Source: CAJFUR01 sp904420575 (GTDB taxonomy: Bacteria > Actinomycetota > Coriobacteriia > Coriobacteriales > Eggerthellaceae). Taken from it: DNA of 64,000 nucleotides. The position numbers and the translations under genes were made by a program. Position 1 is the stretch's first letter; each line of letters begins with the position of its first letter. The notes under the pieces are model-generated. The model was not told the DNA's origin, ran no database searches, and saw only the letters and a list, made by a program, of their open reading frames with translations. Where the stretch lies: the NCBI GenBank assembly GCA_965119745.1, contig OZ221973.1, positions 310,001 to 374,000 on the forward strand. The letters are read 5' to 3'. This document shows, one piece after another, positions 26,310 through 34,114 of this stretch.

Positions 26310-27073
26310 GCGGCGGCGATGAGCCTCAGGCCCTCCAGCGTCAGTTCGGGATCGACGTGCGTGATGGTGGCCGAAAGCTCGGCCACGCACGTCGCCAGGC
26401 CGCCCGTGGCCACGACCGGCGCCTCGTAGCCCAGCTGCGCGAAGATGCGCCGCACGAGCCCGTCCACGCGGTCGGCCTCCCCATAGACGATGCCGGCCTG
26501 GATGGCGGTTTCCGTGCTGGTGCCGATGGCCTGGTGCGGATCGGCCAGCTCGATGGCGGCCAGACGCGTGGCATGCGAGAACAGGGCCGCGGCCGAGGTC
26601 TCCACTCCTGGGGCGATGACGCCGCCAACGAAGTTCCCGTCCCGGTCGGTCACCTCGATGTTCGTGGCCGTTCCGAAGTCCACCACCACCACCGGCGCGC
26701 CGTAGCGCTCCTTCGCGGCCACCGCATCCGCAATGCGGTCGGCACCGATTTCGTGCGGTGCCGGATAGTCTGTCCGGAACAGCCCCCCTGCCGCCGCCGT
26801 CTCGGCCGAGCACACGAGCGCCTCTGCGCCGGTCAGGTCGTGCAGCGCCTGCGTCCATGCCTGCGTCAACTGCGGCACGACCGAAGCCAGCGCCGCGCCG
26901 CGCACCTCCGCAAACGACAGCCCTGCCGATTCGAACAGCGGCAGAAGCTTGATGCGTACCTCGTCCGCCGTATGGCTCTTGTTCGTGGCCACACGCCACA
27001 TGCCTACCAGGGCCGCCTCGCGGTACACGCCGATGACGGTCTGCGTGTTGCCCACGTCGATAGCAAGTAACAT
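26300..27073 (-). CDS. coaX: Type III pantothenate kinase
   Basis: 257 residues with DVGNTQTVIGVY at the start (ATP-binding), PHEIGADRIADAVAA and VDFGTATNIEV (active-site region), and GGVIAPGVETSAAALF; full length for CoaX. It phosphorylates pantothenate in the first step of CoA synthesis. ATG 27073 has AAGGAG 12 bases upstream. A TATAAT box on the minus strand at 27129-27134 is a likely promoter. Divergent from the response-regulator gene. Confidence 0.96.
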   Translation of the reverse strand: MLLAIDVGNTQTVIGVYREAALVGMWRVATNKSHTADEVRIKLLPLFESAGLSFAEVRGAALASVVPQLTQAWTQALHDLTGAEALVCSAETAAAGGLFRTDYPAPHEIGADRIADAVAAKERYGAPVVVVDFGTATNIEVTDRDGNFVGGVIAPGVETSAAALFSHATRLAAIELADPHQAIGTSTETAIQAGIVYGEADRVDGLVRRIFAQLGYEAPVVATGGLATCVAELSATITHVDPELTLEGLRLIAAAQD

Positions 27074-27128
27074 GTTCTTGACAAACTCCTTCGCGAACGG
27101 GCGAAATGTCTATAGTTTCCTCTTGGCT

Positions 27129-27134
27129 ATTATA
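27129..27134 (-). promoter_or_regulatory. TATAAT -10 box upstream of coaX
   Basis: A perfect TATAAT on the minus strand about 55 bp before the coaX ATG, in an AT-rich patch of a GC-rich genome. No good -35 was identified. The same patch may carry the divergent response-regulator promoter. Confidence 0.4.
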
Positions 27135-27201
27135 ACAACCGAGCAACGCGCACTTCCCCTCAAGCTTTCCGTTGTCAGCAACGTGCACAGAAAGGCCTCT
27201 T

Positions 27202-27897
27202 ATGAACGAAACGCCGAATCGCATTCTCGTCGTTGACGACGAGCCTTCCATCACGGAATTCGTCAGTTATGCGCTCAAGAAGGAAGGATTCTACACCGAC
27301 GTCGTCGACAACGGCGAGGACGCGCTGGCACTCGCCACGAAGAACTCCTACGACCTGTTCGTGCTCGACATCATGCTGCCCGGCATGGACGGCTACGAGC
27401 TCTGCCGCCGCCTGCGGTCCAAGACGACCGCCCCCGTGCTGTTCCTGTCCGCGCGCGACACCGAGCTGGACAAGGTGGTCGGGCTGGAGATCGGCGGGGA
27501 CGACTACCTGGCCAAGCCCTTCGGGGTGCGCGAGCTCATCGCCCGCGTGCGCGCCCTTTTGCGCCGCGGCTCCGGCGGCGACTTCCCCGGCGCCAACCAC
27601 GCCATCACGGCCAGCGGCATCACGCTCGACGAGGACGCCCACACGGCATCGGGCAGCAAGGGCGAGATCGACCTCACGCCGCGCGAGTTCGAGCTGTTGG
27701 CCAGCCTCATGAAGAGCGCGGGCAAGGTGGTTTCGCGCGAGGACCTGTTGCGCGATGCCTGGGGTTGGGAATACTTGACGGAGACGAAGACCGTCGACAC
27801 CCATATCAAGCGACTCCGTGATAAGATTGAGTCGGCCGGGTACGACCCCGGTTTGGTGGAGACGGTTCGCGGGTATGGATACAGGTTCAAACAATAA
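27202..27897 (+). CDS. OmpR-family response regulator
   Basis: 231 residues: receiver domain with VVDDE, phosphorylatable Asp56 (VLDIMLPGMDG), Thr/Ser SAR and Lys AKPF, then a winged-helix DNA-binding domain (LTPREFELL ... VDTHIKRLRDKI ... VRGYGYRF). ATG 27202 has AGAAAGG six bases upstream. Its TAA stop (27895-27897) overlaps the apparent start of the histidine kinase gene, so the two form a coupled two-component system. Target genes are unknown. Confidence 0.95.
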   Translation: MNETPNRILVVDDEPSITEFVSYALKKEGFYTDVVDNGEDALALATKNSYDLFVLDIMLPGMDGYELCRRLRSKTTAPVLFLSARDTELDKVVGLEIGGDDYLAKPFGVRELIARVRALLRRGSGGDFPGANHAITASGITLDEDAHTASGSKGEIDLTPREFELLASLMKSAGKVVSREDLLRDAWGWEYLTETKTVDTHIKRLRDKIESAGYDPGLVETVRGYGYRFKQ

Positions 27898-28928
27898 AAA
27901 GACTGCAGACATACTTCTCGCTTCTGGCAACGCTGCTTGCCCTTCTCTTCGGTTCGGTCGTCCTGCTCGCCTGCTTCTTCGCCTTCGGCATACCGCCGAA
28001 GGCGTTTCTGCTTCTGGCGCCCGGCGCGGCCGTCACATTCACGCTCAGCCTTCTGATCGGGCATTTCCTGGCCGAGCCGCTGTTGCTGTTGGTCAAGCGC
28101 GCCAAGGCGTTCCATGTGGGCGACGAGGCGGCGTTCACACCCGACGGACGGCTGTACGAGGCCGACGAGCTGGCACGCAGCTTCAACCAGCTCGCTCGCA
28201 CCGCGAAAGCCCAGCAGAAGGACCTCGCGCTCAAGGAGCGCCGGCAGGCCGCGTTCGTCAGCGACGTGGCGCACGAGCTGCGCACGCCGCTGACGGCCAT
28301 CCGCGGCAACGCCGAGATGCTTCTGGATCCCGACCTGCCACCGGAGATGCACGAGAAGTTCCTCTCCATCATCATCGGCGAAAGCGAGCGGCTGAGCCGC
28401 CTGACGAACGACCTCCTGACGCTCAAGCGCATCGAGAACGACATCATGCCCTTCGAGCTTTCGCGCGTGAACCTGACCAAGGTGTGCAACGAGGTGCTCG
28501 ACATGCTGGAGCCCATCCTGCGCGATTGCGAGGCGCACGCCGAAGTGGTCGGCGAGGCACCCGACGTGCTGGGCAGCCCCGATCGTCTGAAGCAGGTGGT
28601 GTCGAACCTGGTGGAGAACGCCAGCCGGTTCATCGAACCCGGCGGCCACATCGTCATAGAGCTGTTCGGCCTGCGCGGCAACTCCATCGTCGCCGTGAAG
28701 GACGACGGCTGCGGGTTCGGCGACGCCGACCCGGCGCTTCTGTTCGACCGCTTCTACCGCACCGATTCCTCGCGCAGCCGCGGCACGGGCGGCACGGGCC
28801 TGGGACTTGCCATCGTGAAGTCGGTGGTGGAGGCGCACGACGGCACCGTGGAGGCCATCAACCTGCCCGAAGGCGGCGCCTGCTTCATCGTGGCCATCCC
28901 CTCCATCCCCGGCGACGCCGCAGCGTGA
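27894..28928 (+). CDS. Sensor histidine kinase, apparent ATA start
   Basis: About 344 residues: two membrane helices (about residues 8-32 and 40-62) with almost no extracellular loop, a HAMP-like region, a HisKA domain with His127 in DVAHELRTPL, then HATPase boxes (NLVENASRF, DDGCGFG, GTGGTGLGLAI). No ATG, GTG or TTG lies in frame before the first helix; the first is TTG 28083, which would delete both helices. The best start is ATA 27894, overlapping the response-regulator TAA as ATAA, with AGG eight bases upstream. CTG 27903 is an alternative. Either a rare start codon or a mutated ATG. Confidence 0.85.
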   Translation: MKRLQTYFSLLATLLALLFGSVVLLACFFAFGIPPKAFLLLAPGAAVTFTLSLLIGHFLAEPLLLLVKRAKAFHVGDEAAFTPDGRLYEADELARSFNQLARTAKAQQKDLALKERRQAAFVSDVAHELRTPLTAIRGNAEMLLDPDLPPEMHEKFLSIIIGESERLSRLTNDLLTLKRIENDIMPFELSRVNLTKVCNEVLDMLEPILRDCEAHAEVVGEAPDVLGSPDRLKQVVSNLVENASRFIEPGGHIVIELFGLRGNSIVAVKDDGCGFGDADPALLFDRFYRTDSSRSRGTGGTGLGLAIVKSVVEAHDGTVEAINLPEGGACFIVAIPSIPGDAAA

Positions 28929-29086
28929 GCGCGCCAACCTTGCGGGAACGGCGGACGCGCGGGCGCGGTGGCTGCGCATGCGGGCTGCGCTGTCGCCGGC
29001 GAGCAGACTGCGGGCTGCAGCCCTTCCCCCACCTATGGTATGATCACATTCGCTCGGGCGGATAGAGGCAGTGCGGGAGGGGACTC

Positions 29087-30487
29087 ATGGCGAACGCGTC
29101 AAGCGAGCCCAAGGGCGGCGGGAAGCTTCTGAGCTTCGTCGGCCTGGGCTTCTGGCAGACATGGTGGATGGTCGCCATGTGCACCGACGTGCTGCTTCCC
29201 AACCCTGCGTCCACCCCCTTCCACCTGAGCCTTTCCGCGTTGCTGCTCATAGCAAGCTGCCTGGGCTATGCCGTGGTCGTGCTGCTGGGGCGGCTCGACC
29301 TCAAGGGACGCATCGGCTTCGGCGGCGTACAGGCGCTCACGGGCGTGCTGTCGGTGGCGGGATCGGTGGGCATGGGCGTCGTGGCACATACCGGGCTTCT
29401 GACCGTGGGCGGCGGCGCGCTGTTCGTGATCGCCGTAGCGGCGTTCTCGCTGGGAAACGCCCTGCTGCTGGTTTCCTGGGGCACGCTGTGGAGCACGCTT
29501 GCCACCGGCTACGTAGGCCGGCTGCTATGCGTGTCGTACACGGCCGCTTTCGTCCTGTTCTTCTTCGTGCGCGCCCTGCCGCTGTCGGCGGCCATCGCCG
29601 CAAGCGCGCTCTTGCCGCTGGCCTCGCTCGTGGGCTACAGCTTCGCCCAGCGCGCCCCCCGGCGCGCGCCGGTGCACCAGCATGCCACCTGGGACGCCGT
29701 GCCCGTGGCCAAGGCTCTCGTCGCGCTGTTCGTGGCGAATGCCGTGTGGGGCGTGTCGCAGAAGGTGCTCACCGGGACGAGCGCCTCGGTTGACCTGGCC
29801 TTCGCGTTCGGCGGCCTGTGCTTGCTGGCTTTCACCGCCTACCTGTTCGTGGCCGCTCCCACCGACGAGCCCACTGCGCTCTACCGCCCCATACTGCCTG
29901 CGCTCGCCTGCGGCTTCGCGCTCGTGTTCGTGCTGCCGCCGGAAGACCTGTTCCTAGGCGAGGGCATCATGATCTTCGGCGGCTACTCTCTGGACATGTT
30001 CATCATGCTGGTCTCTTCCGACGTGGCGTTCCGGGCGCGCAAGCCCGTGGTGCTCGTGTTCGGCACGGCACTGTTCGTGGCGCGCGCCGGGTCGCTTCTG
30101 GGGACGCTCGCCGGCGAAGCGCTGGCGAACATGCAGGCGAGCACGGTCGGGGTGGCGTTCGCCTGCATCGCATGCCTGGTGGTGGCCGGCACGCTCCTGT
30201 TCTCCAGTTCCGAGCTCGACCGCATGTACCGCGTGCACGTGGAGCCTTCGGCCGACAGCCTGTACGAAGAGAAGTGCGCAGCCATCGCCGCCGCCTGCGG
30301 CCTGACGGCACGCGAGCTGGAAGTGCTCGGCCTGTTGGCGCGCGGGCGCAGCGCGCCCTTCATCGCCGACGAACTGTGCATCGCCCTGGGCACCGCCAAG
30401 AACCACGTCAGCAGCATCTACCGCAAGGTGGGCGTGCGCGACCGCCAGAGCCTCCACAACATGATCGAGCGCGAATCCCTCCGGTAG
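29087..30487 (+). CDS. Membrane-bound LuxR-family transcription regulator 2
   Basis: 466 residues: about 12 hydrophobic helices over the first ~385 residues, then a LuxR helix-turn-helix (LTARELEVLGLLARGRSAPFI ... AKNHVSSIYRKVGV). Same architecture as regulator 1. ATG 29087 follows GGGAGGGG. It is immediately upstream of, and co-oriented with, flavoprotein reductase 2, which it probably controls in response to a substrate sensed by the membrane domain (inference). Confidence 0.9.
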   Translation: MANASSEPKGGGKLLSFVGLGFWQTWWMVAMCTDVLLPNPASTPFHLSLSALLLIASCLGYAVVVLLGRLDLKGRIGFGGVQALTGVLSVAGSVGMGVVAHTGLLTVGGGALFVIAVAAFSLGNALLLVSWGTLWSTLATGYVGRLLCVSYTAAFVLFFFVRALPLSAAIAASALLPLASLVGYSFAQRAPRRAPVHQHATWDAVPVAKALVALFVANAVWGVSQKVLTGTSASVDLAFAFGGLCLLAFTAYLFVAAPTDEPTALYRPILPALACGFALVFVLPPEDLFLGEGIMIFGGYSLDMFIMLVSSDVAFRARKPVVLVFGTALFVARAGSLLGTLAGEALANMQASTVGVAFACIACLVVAGTLLFSSSELDRMYRVHVEPSADSLYEEKCAAIAAACGLTARELEVLGLLARGRSAPFIADELCIALGTAKNHVSSIYRKVGVRDRQSLHNMIERESLR

Positions 30488-30876
30488 CGCAAACAACGCG
30501 ATTGTCGCCCCGAAAGTGCGCCTCAATTTCTGCGGCGCACTTTCGGGGCGACAATGTGCCTGGACCACGACGGGCGTAGCGGGTACTCAACGGACGCGAC
30601 GAACACGGCGGCGCCCGCTACCCGGCCCGCCGCGGCCTTCCCTGCGGCAGACGTTGCCGCAACGCGCACCCGCAGGAACATCAGGCCAAGAAACCCCTGT
30701 TCACAGGCTACCATGACCTTTCGTGCTAGAGGCTTTTCCCCAATTCGTGACGAAACGGCTCATGCGCGCGCACCTTCTACGATGGTATGGTGCCCTGCAG
30801 CGGGATGAGGGAATCCCGCCGGCAGCGAAAGGCGCGCAAACGCGACGCTGCCACCTGCAACCAACGGAGGGTTCAC
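30488..30876. other. 389-bp gap between LuxR 2 and reductase 2
   Basis: No gene. It starts with the 22-bp hairpin at 30501-30555, followed by an 8-bp inverted repeat GTAGCGGG/CCCGCTAC (30576-30583, 30614-30621). The remainder is the probable promoter and leader of reductase 2, ending in its ACGGAGGG ribosome site. Confidence 0.45.
30501..30555. terminator. 22-bp perfect stem-loop after LuxR regulator 2
   Basis: 30501-30522 (starting ATTGTCGCCCCGAAAG) is perfectly complementary to 30534-30555 with an 11-base loop, 13 bp after the LuxR stop. It separates the regulator from the reductase transcript. The stem is longer than ordinary terminators and has no U-run; possibly a mobile palindrome used as a terminator. 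Confidence 0.65.
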
Positions 30877-32544
30877 ATGAAAGAACAAGCGAAGACGGGC
30901 ATCTCGCGCAGGAGCTTCCTCACAGGAGCCGCCGCGACGGGCGCACTGGCCGCAGCTGCCGGGCTGATGGGCTGCGCGCCGCAGCAGGCCGCAGACGGCA
31001 AGACGGAGGCGGGCAACGCGGGTGCCGCCGCGGCCGGCCATACGTGGGACGTCAAGCCCGATCCCATTCCCGAAAGCGACATCGCCGGCACCACCGACGT
31101 GGACGTGGTCGTCATCGGCGCGGGCAACGCGGGCGTCGCCGCCGCCTGCTCGGCCGTGGAAGAAGGCCTCAAGGTGACGGTCATCGAAAAGACCGAGACG
31201 GTCAACGGGCGCGGCGGCGGCGTGGGCGCCTGCAACTCGCGCCTGAACAAGGAGCTGGGCTTCGAGATCGAACCCATCGCCGCACAGTACCGCTGGAACC
31301 GCACCTGCGGCAATCGCAACAGCGAGGCGTTGGTGACCAAGTGGTTCAAGAACTCCGGCCCGGCCATGGACTGGCTGCTGGACAAGGCCGACCAGTACGG
31401 CGCCACCTACACGCTGTACGCCGGCTATTCGCGCAGCGCCATCCTGCCCGAAGAGCCCGACTTCCACACGTTCCAGGCAGGATCGTTCGCCATCCCGAAA
31501 GAAGCGGGCTACTTCGTCCCGACGGCACTGCTGTACCAGTCGTGCCTCGACCAAGGCGTCGAGTTCCTGTTCGGGCACACGGCCGAACAGCTGGTGCAGG
31601 ACGAGAGCGGCAAAGTCACCGGCGTGGTGGTCAAGGCTGCCGACGGCACCTACCAGCAGTTCAACGCCTCCAAGGGCGTCGTGCTGGCCACGGGCGACAT
31701 CGCGGGCGACCAGGAGATGCGCGAGGCGTACATGGAGTCGCTGTTCGTGGACATGCGCAGCGACTACATGCCGCAGGGCGCCAATACCGGCGACGGCCAC
31801 AAGATGGGAATGTGGGCCGGCGGCGTCATGCAGGACGGGCCGCTGCCCAATGCGCTGCATCCGCAGGGCGGCTCCACGTTCCACGGGCCGTTCATGTTCG
31901 TGAACAAGGAAGGCAAGCGTTACTTCAACGAGGCGAACTGGGTACAGGCCAAGTCCATCCAGACCATGAAGCAGACCGACCACGTGGGCTTCTCCATCTT
32001 CGACAAGAACTTCCCCACCGACAACAAGGACAGCCTCAACCATGGCGGCGGCATGTTCTGGGACACCATGAGCCGCAGCGTCACGCAGGAATTCGACCCC
32101 GCCGAGATCCTTGCCACCGTTGAAGGCGAAGTGGAGCAGGGCAACACGGCGTGGAAGGCCGACACGCTGGAAGAGCTGGCCGACCTCATCGGCGTAGACA
32201 AGGAGAACTTCCTGGCCGAAGTGGAGAACTACAACAAGATGTGCGAGGCCGGCGAAGACACGCAGTTCGAAAAGGAGCCCGTGTTCCTGTATCCCATCAA
32301 GGAGCCGCCGTTCTACGCCACGAAGGTGGAAGCGGTCATCCTAGTGTGCGTGGGCGGCCTGAAGGTGAACACCGACCTGGCCGTGGTGAAGGAAGACGGC
32401 ACGCCCATCGACGGCCTGTTCGCCACCGGCAACACCTCGGGCGACCTGTACGCCGTGGACTATCCCATCAACATGCCGGGCAACTCCAACGGCCGGTGCC
32501 TCACTTGGGGCTACCTGCTGGGCAAGACCCTGGCTGCGCGCTAG
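30877..32544 (+). CDS. Tat-exported FAD-dependent reductase 2 (fumarate reductase superfamily)
   Basis: 555 residues: twin-arginine signal SRRSFLTG, lipobox LMGC at about residue 33, FAD Rossmann motif VIGAGNAGVAAAC near residue 83, then a FAD_binding_2 domain (GVVLATGDIAGD) and a C-terminal NMPGNSNGRCLTWGYLLGK that closes the flavin site. No FMN or haem domain. Probably an exported terminal reductase for an organic acceptor; substrate unknown. ATG 30877 has ACGGAGGG upstream. Preceded by LuxR regulator 2 and followed by a strong terminator. Confidence 0.9.
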   Translation: MKEQAKTGISRRSFLTGAAATGALAAAAGLMGCAPQQAADGKTEAGNAGAAAAGHTWDVKPDPIPESDIAGTTDVDVVVIGAGNAGVAAACSAVEEGLKVTVIEKTETVNGRGGGVGACNSRLNKELGFEIEPIAAQYRWNRTCGNRNSEALVTKWFKNSGPAMDWLLDKADQYGATYTLYAGYSRSAILPEEPDFHTFQAGSFAIPKEAGYFVPTALLYQSCLDQGVEFLFGHTAEQLVQDESGKVTGVVVKAADGTYQQFNASKGVVLATGDIAGDQEMREAYMESLFVDMRSDYMPQGANTGDGHKMGMWAGGVMQDGPLPNALHPQGGSTFHGPFMFVNKEGKRYFNEANWVQAKSIQTMKQTDHVGFSIFDKNFPTDNKDSLNHGGGMFWDTMSRSVTQEFDPAEILATVEGEVEQGNTAWKADTLEELADLIGVDKENFLAEVENYNKMCEAGEDTQFEKEPVFLYPIKEPPFYATKVEAVILVCVGGLKVNTDLAVVKEDGTPIDGLFATGNTSGDLYAVDYPINMPGNSNGRCLTWGYLLGKTLAAR

Positions 32545-32590
32545 GCCCCCTCGTCCGCACAAGCTTTCTGCAACGATTCCTCCCCTCCCC

Positions 32591-32623
32591 AGGAAAGGGC
32601 TCCGGCTTCCGGAGCCCTTTCCT
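32591..32623 (+). terminator. Rho-independent terminator of reductase 2
   Basis: AGGAAAGGGCTCCGG (32591-32605) pairs perfectly with 32609-32623 across a CTT loop, followed by TTGCTTCTTTT. The most classical terminator in the window, 46 bp after the reductase stop. Confidence 0.88.
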
Positions 32624-32739
32624 TTGCTTCTTTTCCCCCTCCGTCCTTGCCTGGCATCAAAGCAGAGGGGGCATTCCCTGACTTTGCGGCTTCATGTAGG
32701 GAACTCGTCGGGATCGGGAACGCTGCGGCACGCGGTGGT

Positions 32740-32768
32740 ATACTTCAATAGTTTGATTATCGAAGTAT
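32740..32768. promoter_or_regulatory. Palindromic operator upstream of fabH (FabT-like)
   Basis: Arms ATACTTCAATA (32740-32750) and TATCGAAGTAT (32758-32768) match 10 of 11 around GTTTGAT. The core AGTTTGATTATCGAAGT resembles the TTTGATTATCAAA sites of MarR-family FabT in streptococci. It overlaps a TATACT -10-like box (32739-32744), 15 bp before the fabH ATG. Regulator not identified here. Confidence 0.5.
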
Positions 32769-32782
32769 TTCGAGGAGACGTC

Positions 32783-33907
32783 ATGGGTTGCACGATCATC
32801 GGATGTGGAAAGGCCCTTCCTGCGCTGGAAGTGGAAAACGACGAATTGGCCAAGCTGGTCGACACGAACGACGAGTGGATCGTCACGCGCACGGGCATTT
32901 CCAGCCGCCATGTCGCCGTCGGCGAAACGGGAACCGACCTGGCCGAGACGGCCGCGCGGGCCGCTCTGGGCTGGTCGCAGGAAGGCTGGTGTGAACGCAG
33001 CCTAGCGCCGGAGGACATCGACCTGGTCATCGTCGCCACCATCACGCCCGACGCACTGGTGCCCTCGGCCGCCGGGCTGCTGCGCGAGCGGCTGGGGCTC
33101 GAACACGCCATCGCCTTCGACCTGAACGCCGCCTGCACCGGGTTCATCTACGGCCTGACGGTGGCCGAAAGCATGATGGCCGCCTGCGCTCCCGGCTTCC
33201 CCGGCGCACCAGGCCGCAACCCTGTGCGCCGCGCCCTGGTGGTGGGCGACGAGCGGCTGACGCACATCACCGACTGGGCCGACCGCAGCACCTGCGTGCT
33301 GTTCGGCGACGGCGCAGGCGCGGCCGTGGTGGAATGGGACGAGAAGCGCCCTGGCATCCTGTCCAGCTTCGTGCTGAACACCACCGACGACACCGGAGCG
33401 CTCAGCTGCCCTCACGCATTCGACGCCCACGTGCCGTTCGACGCGGAAGGCGTCGTCCCGTCCGCCCTGACGGCCGCCGACCGGGCGCCGTACATCACCA
33501 CGCCGGCAGCCAGCCATGCGAGCGAGGGCTCGACGGAGGCTCTGGAAGCTTCTCCCCTCCAAGCCATCTACATGGATGGCCAGAAGGTGTTCAAGTTCGC
33601 CGCCGAGGCCATGACCGAGGCCATCCACCAGGTGCTCGCCCGCAGCGGCGTCGCCCTGGACGACGTTGCCTGCATCGTGCCTCATCAGGCCAACGAGCGC
33701 ATCATCAAGTACGCCGCCAAGAAGCTGGGGCGCCCCATGGACCTGTTCCAGCTCTCCATCGCCAACGTGGGCAACACCTCGGCCGCCAGCGTCCCCATGG
33801 CGCTGGCCGACGCCTATGCGGGCGGCCGCATCAAACGCGGCGACAAGGTGATCGTCGTCGCCTTCGGCGGCGGATTCACCTCGGGCGCCGTCCTGTTCGA
33901 AGCGTAG
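32783..33907 (+). CDS. fabH: Beta-ketoacyl-ACP synthase III (FabH)
   Basis: 374 residues with the KAS III triad: Cys118 in NAACTGF, His about 300 in VPHQANERI, and Asn about 330 in NVGNTSAASVP; ends GGGFTSGAVLFE. It condenses acetyl-CoA with malonyl-ACP to start fatty acid synthesis. It is about 50 residues longer than E. coli FabH, due to Ala/Thr-rich loops near residues 140-155 and 240-260. ATG 32783 has GAGGAG upstream. It stands alone, away from other fab genes, behind a palindromic operator. Confidence 0.95.
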   Translation: MGCTIIGCGKALPALEVENDELAKLVDTNDEWIVTRTGISSRHVAVGETGTDLAETAARAALGWSQEGWCERSLAPEDIDLVIVATITPDALVPSAAGLLRERLGLEHAIAFDLNAACTGFIYGLTVAESMMAACAPGFPGAPGRNPVRRALVVGDERLTHITDWADRSTCVLFGDGAGAAVVEWDEKRPGILSSFVLNTTDDTGALSCPHAFDAHVPFDAEGVVPSALTAADRAPYITTPAASHASEGSTEALEASPLQAIYMDGQKVFKFAAEAMTEAIHQVLARSGVALDDVACIVPHQANERIIKYAAKKLGRPMDLFQLSIANVGNTSAASVPMALADAYAGGRIKRGDKVIVVAFGGGFTSGAVLFEA

Positions 33908-34004
33908 CAGGCGGCGCGTCCTCGCCCGGCACGAGCGGGCAAGCCGGACTTCCCGAACATTGCCGGCGACGCGCCTTGCCGAGCAAGTCCCTTCCCCACA
34001 ACGC

Positions 34005-34036
34005 AGGAGCGGCGGCCCGAACAGGCCGCCGCTCCT
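34005..34036 (+). terminator. Terminator after fabH
   Basis: AGGAGCGGCGGCC (34005-34017) pairs with GGCCGCCGCTCCT (34024-34036), loop CGAACA, followed by CGTTTC. Lies between convergent fabH and the APC permease gene, closer to the permease end. Confidence 0.7.
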
Positions 34037-34114
34037 CGTTTCAGAACCTGCTTTCGGGACGTCCGCCCTATGCCGCCTTCGTCCGGCCATACCGGGCGTC
34101 TGACCTTGGTCCCT

